NCBI GenBank assembly: GCA_035444405.1
Contig: DAOMOP010000117.1
Coordinates: 1 to 12,570 of the forward strand
DNA from: DAOMOP01 sp035444405
Lineage (GTDB): Bacteria > Pseudomonadota > Gammaproteobacteria > Burkholderiales > Rhodocyclaceae
Length of the DNA stretch: 12,570 nucleotides
Reading direction: 5' to 3'
Of the stretch, positions 7,501 to 12,570 are shown piece after piece; positions within the stretch are counted from its first letter, which is position 1; each line of letters begins with the position of its first letter. A model generated the notes under the pieces. The model saw nothing but the letters and a program-made list of their open reading frames with translations. It searched no databases and was not told the DNA's origin. Position numbers and translations under genes: made by a program.

Positions 7501-8304
7501 GTGACCCAATCCGCCAGCCCGAACCTCCTCGCCGAGTTCATGACGGCGCTGCTCGACGGCCGCCTCGCCGTCGTCGACCTCACCGAGACGCTGACGCCCG
7601 AGTTTCCCACCATCGTGCTGCCGCCCGAGTTCAACCAGGCGTGGCCGTTCCGCCTCGAGGAAATCTCGCGCTATGACGAGCGCGGCCCGGCGTGGTACTG
7701 GAACAACTTCTCGTGCTCCGAGCACACCGGCACGCACTTCGACGCGCCGATCCACTGGGTGAGCGGCAAGGATCTGCCGAACAACGCCGTCGACTCGATC
7801 CCGCCGGAGAACTTCGTCGCGCACGCCTGCGTGATCGACGTGTCGGCCGAGTGCGCCGACGACGCCGACTATCTGCTGACGATAGCGCGCGTCGAGGCGT
7901 GGGAGGCCGAGCACGGCCGCATCCCCGAGCGCTCGTGGGTGCTGATGCGCACCGACTGGTCGAAGCGCCAGAAACCCAAGGCCTACCTGAACATGACCGA
8001 GGACGGCGCGCACTCGCCCGGCCCCGACGCCGAGGTCGTGCCGTGGCTGATCGGCGAGCGCAACGTGCATGGCTTCGGCACCGAGTCGGTCGGCACCGAC
8101 GCCGGCCAGGCGCAGCACCTGAACCCGCCCTACCCATGCCACTACTACATGCACGGCAACAACCGCTACGGCCTGCAGTGCCTGACCAACCTCGACCGCC
8201 TGCCGCCCACCGGCAGCGTGATCCTCGCCGCGCCGCTGAAGATCCGCAACGGCTCGGGCAGCCCGCTGCGCGTGCTGGCGCTGACCCCGTCGGCGCGAGC
8301 CTGA
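7501..8304 (+). CDS. Cyclase-family metal-dependent hydrolase (isatin hydrolase / kynurenine formamidase type)
   Basis: This 267-residue protein has the diagnostic metal-binding motif HTGTHFDAPIH (residues 75-85) of the cyclase family PF04199, with a second His in GAHSPGPD (H171) expected in the active site. Characterised members hydrolyse amide or lactam bonds in aromatic metabolites: kynurenine formamidase acts on N-formylkynurenine and isatin hydrolase opens isatin to isatinate. The gene sits in a Rieske oxygenase/CoA-ligase/aldolase block, next to a 2-aminobenzoate-CoA-ligase-like gene. I therefore infer isatin hydrolase activity as the best guess, but lactonase or another amidohydrolase role is possible. 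The GTG start at 7501 is supported by GGAGG at 7488-7492. A 134-bp gap separates it from the DUF35 gene; I see no clear terminator or promoter there. Confidence 0.88.
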   Translation: MTQSASPNLLAEFMTALLDGRLAVVDLTETLTPEFPTIVLPPEFNQAWPFRLEEISRYDERGPAWYWNNFSCSEHTGTHFDAPIHWVSGKDLPNNAVDSIPPENFVAHACVIDVSAECADDADYLLTIARVEAWEAEHGRIPERSWVLMRTDWSKRQKPKAYLNMTEDGAHSPGPDAEVVPWLIGERNVHGFGTESVGTDAGQAQHLNPPYPCHYYMHGNNRYGLQCLTNLDRLPPTGSVILAAPLKIRNGSGSPLRVLALTPSARA

Positions 8305-8366
8305 TGAGCGAGTCGACGAAATCCCGCGCCCACGACGAAACGTCACGACGAGGATCCCGAGCATGA
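8304..8366 (+). CDS. Possible 20-codon coupling ORF between hydrolase and SDR
   Basis: An ATG at 8304 overlaps the hydrolase stop (TGATG). The frame encodes 20 polar residues (MSESTKSRAHDETSRRGSRA) and its TGA at 8364-8366 overlaps the ATG of the next gene (8363). The exact bridging suggests it could carry ribosomes from one gene to the next, but with so short an ORF this may be coincidence. No family is recognisable. Confidence 0.2.
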   Translation: MSESTKSRAHDETSRRGSRA

Positions 8367-9106
8367 GTGACACCGCAGCCCCCATCCAGCCCGTCGCGGT
8401 CGTGACCGGCGGCAGCGCCGGCATCGGCGCCGACATCTGCCGCCGCATGCTCGCCGACGGCTACGAGGTCGTCTCGCTGTCGCGCCGCCCCCCGGACTGG
8501 CAGCACCCGCGCCTCACCGCGGTGCAGGTCGATCTCTTCGACGCCGCGGCGACCGAGGCCGCCGCGCGCGACATCGCCGCGCGCTTCGCGGTCACCCACG
8601 TCGTGCACAACGCCGGCGTGATCTGGCCGAAGCTGCTGCCCGAGGTCACGCTCGCCGACCTGCAGGGGCTCACGCAGATCCACCTCGGCGCCGCGCTCAC
8701 GCTCGTGCAGGCAGTGCTGCCAACGATGGAGGCACGCGGCTTCGGACGCATCGTGCTGATGTCCTCGCGCGGCGCGCTCGGCCTGCCCACCCGCAGCGCG
8801 TACTCGGCGACCAAGGCCGGCATGATCGGCATGGCGCGCACCTGGGCGCTCGAGCTCGCGCCCAGGGGCATCACCGTCAATGTCGTCGCACCGGGCCCGA
8901 TCCGCACCGACATGTTCCACGACGTCATCGAGGCCGGCAGCGAGCGCGAACAGGCGCTCGCGGCGAGCATCCCGGTGCGCCGCATCGGCCGCCCCGACGA
9001 CGTCACGCGCGCGGTGATGTTCTTCGCCGACCCCGACAACGGCTTCGTGACCGGCCAGACGCTGTACGTGTGCGGCGGCGCGAGCGTCGGGACGATCACG
9101 ATTTGA
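8363..9106 (+). CDS. Short-chain dehydrogenase/reductase (classical SDR)
   Basis: This 247-residue classical SDR has all expected residues: the cofactor motif TGGSAGIG (15-22), HNAG (82-85), the catalytic Ser in MSS (134-135), YSATK (Y147, K151) and the PGPI loop (177-180). The length is typical. It lacks an obvious acidic residue fixing NAD preference: the second strand ends VVSLSRR, and the Arg pair there would favour NADP(H). By family it interconverts an alcohol and a ketone. In this block it might oxidise a cyclic alcohol intermediate such as a dihydrodiol or dioxindole, or act on a beta-hydroxyacyl-CoA; sequence cannot decide. It starts 58 bp after the hydrolase and precedes a 124-bp gap to the binding-protein gene. 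The region before ATG 8363 has AGGATC as a modest ribosome site. Confidence 0.92.
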   Translation: MSDTAAPIQPVAVVTGGSAGIGADICRRMLADGYEVVSLSRRPPDWQHPRLTAVQVDLFDAAATEAAARDIAARFAVTHVVHNAGVIWPKLLPEVTLADLQGLTQIHLGAALTLVQAVLPTMEARGFGRIVLMSSRGALGLPTRSAYSATKAGMIGMARTWALELAPRGITVNVVAPGPIRTDMFHDVIEAGSEREQALAASIPVRRIGRPDDVTRAVMFFADPDNGFVTGQTLYVCGGASVGTITI

Positions 9107-9133
9107 AGATCCCCCGAGCAGCACGGATTCATC

Positions 9134-9157
9134 CCCGCCCTGCCCGTGCAGGGCGGG
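9134..9157 (+). other. Stem-loop in the gap before the binding-protein gene
   Basis: CCCGCCCTG (9134-9142) is the perfect reverse complement of CAGGGCGGG (9149-9157), with a 6-nt loop CCCGTG; two more A-T pairs could form beyond a bulged C. No T-run follows, so it is not a classical intrinsic terminator. In operons such a hairpin between catabolic genes and a binding-protein gene can stabilise or separate transcript segments (inference). Confidence 0.65.
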
Positions 9158-9230
9158 ATCCCGGCGAGCCTGCCGATCGACGAGCGGGCAGCCTTGCACG
9201 CAGCAGCCCCCACCCCAACGGAGGTCCCTC

Positions 9231-10406
9231 ATGAAACCCAGCACCCGCATCAAGACCCTCGCCGCCCTCCTCGCCGTCGCAATCGGCGCGGCACTCACGA
9301 GCACTGCCGCCCTCGCCCAGGTCAAGGTCGGCGTCGTGTCGTCGACGACCGGCCCGGTCGCGCTGGTCGGCATCCCGCAGAAGAACACCGTGCCGCTGCT
9401 GCCGGCCCGCGTCGGCGGACTCGACATCGAGTACATCCCGCTCGACGACGCGAGCGACCCGACCGCGTCGGTCACGGCGGTCAAGAAGCTGATCGCCGAG
9501 CACAAGGTCGACGCGATCATCGGCCCATCGGGCTCGGCCAACGCGATGGCGGTGATCCAGTTCGTCGCCGAGGCCGGCGTGCCGCTGCTCGCGCCGGTCG
9601 GCACGGCGGCCGTCGTGATGCCGATGGACGCGCAGAAGAAATGGGTGTTCAAGACCACCCAGAACGACGAGATCATCGCCTCGGCGCTGTTCGAGCACAT
9701 GGCCGCGACCGGCGTGAAGACGCTCGGCTTCATCGGCACCGGCGACCCCTACGGCGAGAACTGGCAGCGCGTGGCCGGGGCCTTCGCCGAGCGGCACGGC
9801 ATCCGCATCGTCGCGAGCGAGCATTTCCTGCGCTCGGACAACTCGGTGATCGGCCAGAGCCTCAAGCTCATCGGCGCACGCCCCGACGCGGTGCTCGTCG
9901 CCGCGCCGGGCGGCCCGTCGGTGCTGCCGCAGCTCACGCTGCGCGAGCGCGGCTACGCCGGCACGATCTACCAGACGCACGGCGCCGCGCTGCCGGACTT
10001 CCTGCGCCTGGGTGGCGATCGTGTCGAGGGCACGATCCTTGCCGCGAGCCTGATGCTGGTGCTGCCGGAGATTTCCGACGACAACCCGGCCAAGGCGGTC
10101 GCGGCGAAATACATTGCCGACTACGAGGCGCTCTACGGCAGCAAACCTGCCACCTTCGGCGCCAATGTCTATGATGCGGGGCTGCTGCTGGAGCAGGCCA
10201 TCCCGGCCGCCGCGCAAGCCGGCAAGCCGGGCACGACGGCCTTCCGCGCTGCCTTGCGCGACGCGCTCGAGCGCACCACCGAGCTGGTCGGCACGCAGGG
10301 CGTCTACACCATGACGCCTGAGGACCATAGCGGCTTCGATGAGCGCGGCCGCGAGCTGATCACAGTGAAGGACGGCGGCTGGGCGCTTGTCGAGCGGCCG
10401 CATTGA
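9231..10406 (+). CDS. Periplasmic ABC-transporter substrate-binding protein (Leu/aromatic-acid type)
   Basis: This 391-residue protein belongs to the type-1 periplasmic binding protein family (Peripla_BP_6). It starts with a Sec signal peptide: KPSTRIK, a hydrophobic stretch (residues 9-24) and a signal-peptidase site after ALA (29/30). The mature protein begins QVKVGVVSSTTGPVALVG, the strand and binding-loop pattern typical of branched-chain-amino-acid and aromatic-acid binding proteins. Further signatures are IIGPSGSANAMA and TLGFIGTGDPYGENW. It probably captures the substrate of the pathway in the periplasm for an ABC importer. No permease or ATPase gene lies next to it, so those must be encoded elsewhere. 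GGAGG at 9220-9224 supports ATG 9231. It is the last gene of the block and is followed by a GC-rich stem-loop. Confidence 0.93.
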   Translation: MKPSTRIKTLAALLAVAIGAALTSTAALAQVKVGVVSSTTGPVALVGIPQKNTVPLLPARVGGLDIEYIPLDDASDPTASVTAVKKLIAEHKVDAIIGPSGSANAMAVIQFVAEAGVPLLAPVGTAAVVMPMDAQKKWVFKTTQNDEIIASALFEHMAATGVKTLGFIGTGDPYGENWQRVAGAFAERHGIRIVASEHFLRSDNSVIGQSLKLIGARPDAVLVAAPGGPSVLPQLTLRERGYAGTIYQTHGAALPDFLRLGGDRVEGTILAASLMLVLPEISDDNPAKAVAAKYIADYEALYGSKPATFGANVYDAGLLLEQAIPAAAQAGKPGTTAFRAALRDALERTTELVGTQGVYTMTPEDHSGFDERGRELITVKDGGWALVERPH

Positions 10407-10422
10407 CCGCTGGGGGTGGGGA

Positions 10423-10452
10423 GGGGCGCCGACGCCACGCGCGTCGGCACCC
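10423..10452 (+). terminator. GC-rich stem-loop after the binding-protein gene (terminator-like)
   Basis: GCCGACGC (10428-10435) pairs perfectly with GCGTCGGC (10441-10448) around a 5-nt loop CACGC. After a C/A mismatch a GGG/CCC extension follows (10424-10426 with 10450-10452). It lies about 20 bp past the stop codon at 10406. No T-tract follows, so if it ends transcription it would be a GC-rich terminator or need Rho. The location makes a transcript-end role plausible. Confidence 0.5.
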
Positions 10453-10571
10453 AAGCCCCCTTCGACCGCCTCTGTCAAGAGGACCGCAGGAGCTTCGCAG
10501 CGGACACCGCCAATGTGGACCCGGTCGAAACCATCGACATAAATCAGCGCATCGGCATCACTTCAAGTTCC

Positions 10572-10832
10572 GGCGCTAAGGCCGCAACCCGAAAGGAGAA
10601 ATTGCCTTACCCACAAAACCTGTGGATAAACCTGGGGACAAGGTGTCAGCACCGACTGCAAAGCCACGTCACAAAAGCCTTTGCGCCACCCTGCTGCAAG
10701 GATGGGCAAAATCCTAGCATATTGATTTATCTATAGTTTTGACAAATCTGCATTTTCGGGCCGCGAACACCGTGGCGATCGCCACGACCGGGCGCAAGCC
10801 AGCAATTTTGTGAGTAAGTCAAGTCTTGACAG
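10572..10832 (+). repeat. Long intergenic repeat, copy 1 (261 bp)
   Basis: This stretch and the one at 11169-11430 are two direct copies of the same element, 597 bp apart. Both begin GGCGCTAA and share most bases over the first 140 or so, including the identical TGGGGACAAGG...TCAGCAC at 10633-10652 and 11230-11249. They diverge over about 90 bp in the middle and end in an identical 30-bp tail (10803-10832 here). Copy 1 has an AT-rich inner segment at about 10715-10746. No ORF is conserved between copies. The element's family is not recognised. Confidence 0.8.
10607..10629 (+). promoter_or_regulatory. Inverted DnaA-box-like pair in repeat copy 1
   Basis: TGTGGATAA (10621-10629) is the exact reverse complement of the consensus DnaA box TTATCCACA. 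Five bases upstream, TTACCCACA (10607-10615) matches the consensus at 8 of 9 positions in the opposite orientation. A looser third copy, TGGGGACAA, follows at 10633-10641. The sites are seen directly; binding by DnaA is inference. Confidence 0.5.
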
Positions 10833-11168
10833 GCCCTCTTCGCTTCGTGCGGGAATAATCCCTGTTCCAGCTCAAAAGCATAAATCGGCCGACGAATCTC
10901 CGCGCATCGGCCGCCGATCAGCCGAATGACACATCCGCTGCCCGAATCGCACACATCCCTCCGATCTGTCGAGGCATGCCGCGCCCCTTGCACGTCCTCG
11001 GCGCCGCTTTCCCTGTCGCGACGCTATCGGCGGCAGTCACGACGGTCGCGTACCGCCCCGTCGCCTCCCGCAACAGGCCATCTTCCAGCACGGACGCATA
11101 GTCCGGTTGTCTGGACCGGGTCGACACGGCGTGCCGCGACGAGTCGGTGAAGCACGGTCTCAACATCT
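10833..11168. other. Spacer between the two repeats, no gene recognised
   Basis: This 336-bp stretch contains only short open frames of poor codon quality (the longest is 82 codons on the minus strand, 10918-11166) with no recognisable motifs. A near-identical 12-mer, ATCGGCCGNCGA, occurs at 10884-10895 and 10906-10917, exactly 22 bp apart. No tRNA, CRISPR or insertion-sequence end was seen. Confidence 0.6.
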
Positions 11169-11430
11169 GGCGCTAACCCCGCACATACAAAGAAGAAAAC
11201 GCCTTACTCACAACTTCTGTGGATAAGTTTGGGGACAAGGTGTCAGCACTGCCTGCAAAGCCGCGTCGGAAAAGCGTTTGCATCGGCTTGCCGCATCAAT
11301 GAGCAAAACTGCAACCAACTGAATTTCCGACACTTTCTGAATATCGACCGGCTCTCCCCGCGGCATGTGGCCGGGCGAGCCGTAACGCGGGACCGACCAT
11401 CAATTTTGTGAGTAAGTCAAGTCTTGACAG
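11169..11430 (+). repeat. Long intergenic repeat, copy 2 (262 bp)
   Basis: This is the second copy of the element at 10572-10832, in the same orientation. Its identical 30-bp tail is at 11401-11430. Within it, CTTACTCACAA (11203-11213) and TTGTGAGTAAG (11406-11416) form a perfect 11-bp inverted repeat, and the tail holds the palindrome GTCAAG-T-CTTGAC (11416-11428). Conserved sequence continues outside the inverted repeats on both sides, so they are not simply transposon ends. The middle (about 11312-11400) is unlike that of copy 1. Confidence 0.8.
11204..11226 (+). promoter_or_regulatory. Inverted DnaA-box-like pair in repeat copy 2
   Basis: TGTGGATAA (11218-11226) is again a perfect reverse-complement DnaA box. 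TTACTCACA (11204-11212), five bases upstream, matches the consensus at 7 of 9. The spacing is the same as in copy 1, and the opposite-strand TGTGAGTAA recurs at the right end (11407-11415). Function is not shown. Confidence 0.45.
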
Positions 11431-11772
11431 CGCGTTTCGAGCTCTTTCCGAACCGCTGTCGGACGCAGTTCATGGTCATGAGCTCCACTCGACCCCACGA
11501 GCGGTTTCTTGACACGCTCATGTCGCGTCGAGGTGGCCGACGAACCGGCCAAGAGCGATCTTCGCCTTCGAACGCGCTGTGCAGGAAACGCATGGACATG
11601 GCCCGGCTGCCCCCCAGAAATGGGGGGGCGGCGCCGATGGCCTCCGACTATAGTGGTGCACGTCGTCGGGCCCAATGTTCGGCGAGCACAACCGCACGTA
11701 TGCCTCGACAACTCCTGACCGGATGAGCGTCACGAACCCCACCTCCGCTGCAGCGGGCAGGCGCAAGGGCGT
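11431..11772. other. Non-coding or degenerate stretch after repeat copy 2
   Basis: Open frames up to about 100 codons exist on both strands, but their composition is Arg/Ser/Pro rich, they lack Shine-Dalgarno sequences and they show no recognisable domain, so I do not call a gene. It contains the G/C hairpin listed separately. It could include eroded mobile-element sequence, but no transposase motif or terminal repeat was identified. Confidence 0.5.
11606..11632. other. C6/G7 stem-loop
   Basis: A run of six C (11610-11615) faces a run of seven G (11622-11628), separated by AGAAAT. The stem extends through G-C, a T-G wobble, C-G and G-C to 11606/11632. It is strong as DNA or RNA structure but has no T-run and no adjacent gene end; function unknown. 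Confidence 0.5.
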
Positions 11773-11795
11773 GCACGCACGCACGCACGCACGCA
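11773..11795 (+). repeat. GCAC tetranucleotide tandem repeat
   Basis: Five full copies of GCAC plus GCA form a simple-sequence run. It lies in the non-coding leader about 190 bp before the ligase-like gene and just before the AT-rich zone. Such runs can change copy number by slippage; no effect can be inferred here beyond possible spacing changes. Confidence 0.85.
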
Positions 11796-11810
11796 GCCAT
11801 TCCCAGCTCG

Positions 11811-11880
11811 ATTTGTTTCAACTTTAAATAGTTTATATTTTTATCGTTCAGCTCTTGACTTTTATGCGCGAGTGAAAAAA
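11811..11880 (+). promoter_or_regulatory. AT-rich promoter-like zone upstream of the ligase-like gene
   Basis: An abrupt AT-rich segment sits in otherwise GC-rich DNA, about 100-170 bp before ATG 11982. Candidate elements are TATATT (11834-11839) as a -10 hexamer with TTGTTT (11813-11818) upstream at a short 15-bp spacing, and TTGACT (11855-11860) as a -35 hexamer with only a weak -10 after it. None is a convincing consensus pair, so I call the zone, not a start site. AT-rich upstream tracts are also typical of bending-protein or regulator sites. Confidence 0.4.
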
Positions 11881-11981
11881 ACTTCTGCCCCAACGCAAGG
11901 TGACGGCCACCGGGTTGCACCTGAACGGGCCGCCAGAGCCCGCCGCGCCGTTGCAGAACCTTCTACGGTAGAGGAGACAAC

Positions 11982-12570
11982 ATGGAACGCAGCGCCCACG
12001 TCGACCGCTTCGTCATCGACAACCTGCCACCGGCCGACGAGTGGCCGGAGCTGATCTTCGAGCGGCCGGAACTGCAGTTCCCGCCCCACCTGAACGCGAC
12101 CGCCACACTGCTCGACCGCGCCGTCGCCGAGGGCCACGGCGAGCGCGTCGCGGTGATCGGCAAGGACGTGCGCTGGACCTACCGCGAGCTGCAGCGCCGC
12201 GTCGATGGGCTCGCGCGCGTGCTCGTCGAGGACATGGGCGTCGTGCCCGGCAACCGCGTGCTTGATGCGGACGAGCGCGAGGCGCGGCTGCGCACCATGA
12301 CCGGCGCTTCGAAGCGTGATGCGATGGAAGAGGTGGCGACGGCGATCCGGCGCACCTTCTTCTATGCCGGCTTTGCCGACAAGCATGACGGCGCGGTGCA
12401 CTCGACCAAGTCGCGTCACGTGACGCTGGCGATGAACGAGCCGTTCGGCGAGATGGGCGTGCTGTGCCCCGACGAGGCGCCGCTTGCAGGCTTCGTCTCG
12501 CTGGTCATGCCGGCGCTCGCCACAGGCAACCGCGTCAGGCTTAAGGAGATGCAGGTTGGCACGGCAAGTT
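11982..12570 (+). CDS. 2-aminobenzoate-CoA-ligase-like N-terminus joined in frame to an aldehyde-dehydrogenase-like segment (partial)
   Basis: ATG 11982 follows GAGGAG at 11971-11976. The first 93 or so residues (MERSAHVDRF, NLPPADEWPELIFERPE, WTYRELQRRVDGLARV, GVVPGNRV) look like the N-terminus of AMP-dependent 2-aminobenzoate/benzoate-type CoA ligases, the enzymes that start aerobic 2-aminobenzoyl-CoA metabolism in Azoarcus. From residue 94 the sequence no longer fits a ligase and instead resembles an aldehyde-dehydrogenase-family protein (GASKRDAMEEV, HVTLAMNEPFGEMGVLCPDEAPL, GFVSLVMPA). The frame stays open to the window end. The ligase lacks its P-loop and all later motifs, so as it stands it cannot be an active ligase. 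Either a rearrangement or an assembly/amplification chimera explains it. If the intact gene exists elsewhere, it would supply the 2-aminobenzoyl-CoA step. Confidence 0.6.
   Translation, partial: MERSAHVDRFVIDNLPPADEWPELIFERPELQFPPHLNATATLLDRAVAEGHGERVAVIGKDVRWTYRELQRRVDGLARVLVEDMGVVPGNRVLDADEREARLRTMTGASKRDAMEEVATAIRRTFFYAGFADKHDGAVHSTKSRHVTLAMNEPFGEMGVLCPDEAPLAGFVSLVMPALATGNRVRLKEMQVGTAS
12261..12537 (+). other. Aldehyde-dehydrogenase-like segment between two GGCAACCGCGT copies
   Basis: About 92 codons of aldehyde-dehydrogenase-like sequence lie between GGCAACCGCGT at 12249-12259 and the same 11-mer at 12525-12535. Both copies encode GNRV in the same frame. After the second copy the reading continues RLKEMQVGTAS, which does not look like the expected dehydrogenase or ligase continuation. 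Codon choice here (more CTT, GAT, GCT, CGT) seems to differ from the genes upstream, by eye only. Confidence 0.5.

Noticed and set aside
10020..10405. Apparent change of codon style in the last third of the binding-protein gene, suggesting a recombination join
   Set aside because: The impression comes only from reading by eye, the protein stays in family through to its end, and no junction sequence is visible.
10727..10993. 88-codon minus-strand frame and a TTGTCA-N18-TATGCT promoter-like pair on the minus strand near 10740-10716
   Set aside because: The frame starts upstream of and overlaps the repeat, lacks a ribosome site and any domain, and the promoter-like hexamers do not lead into it.
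10572..11430. Integron attC sites or a CRISPR array as explanation for the repeats
   Set aside because: The ends lack the GTTRRRY/RYYYAAC attC core motifs, and there are only two long, widely spaced copies rather than short regular repeats with spacers.
11424..11726. 100-codon + strand frame and overlapping minus frames, possible transposase remnant
   Set aside because: No DDE or other transposase motif, no terminal inverted repeats and no start signals were found; composition looks non-coding.

Overview
The window is high-GC DNA with GC-rich third codon positions, short intergenic gaps and several 4-bp ATGA gene overlaps. The gene set (Rieske oxygenase, CoA ligases, thiolase-fold aldolase, cyclase-family hydrolase, aromatic-acid type binding protein, 2-aminobenzoate-CoA-ligase-like gene) fits an aromatic-degrading betaproteobacterium, most likely a Rhodocyclales relative of Azoarcus, Aromatoleum or Thauera. 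That assignment is inference: there is no rRNA or other phylogenetic marker here.

Layout. 1-215 is the 3' end of an unidentified gene. 253-10406 is one co-directional catabolic block on the + strand: flavin/2Fe-2S reductase, Rieske oxygenase alpha and beta, acyl-CoA ligase, SCP2-thiolase-fold protein without thiolase catalytic residues, a DUF35 Zn-ribbon/OB protein fused to a degenerate SDR domain, a cyclase-family metallohydrolase, an intact SDR, and a periplasmic Leu/aromatic-type ABC binding protein. 10407-11981 is about 1.57 kb with no convincing gene. It holds two copies of a roughly 261-bp repeat whose left end carries DnaA-box-like sequences and whose inner ends are inverted repeats, plus GC-rich hairpins, a GCAC tetranucleotide run and an AT-rich promoter-like zone. 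11982-12570 starts as a 2-aminobenzoate-CoA-ligase-like gene but changes in frame, after about 93 codons, into an aldehyde-dehydrogenase-like segment. It runs off the window and is either a chimera or an assembly artefact.

How the genes may work together (inference). The block can be read as an oxygenase-initiated route in which a carboxylic acid is hydroxylated, activated to its CoA thioester, and cleaved by a retro-aldol reaction by the thiolase-fold/DUF35 pair. The best-fitting substrate is indole-3-acetate: hydroxylation to dioxindole-3-acetate, CoA activation, retro-aldol cleavage to isatin plus acetyl-CoA, then opening of isatin to isatinate by the cyclase-family hydrolase (the isatin hydrolase fold). 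The 2-aminobenzoate-CoA-ligase-like gene downstream would fit an anthranilate end point. The pathway is not proven by sequence alone. The enzyme converting isatinate to anthranilate, a dedicated regulator and the transporter permease/ATPase genes are not in the window.
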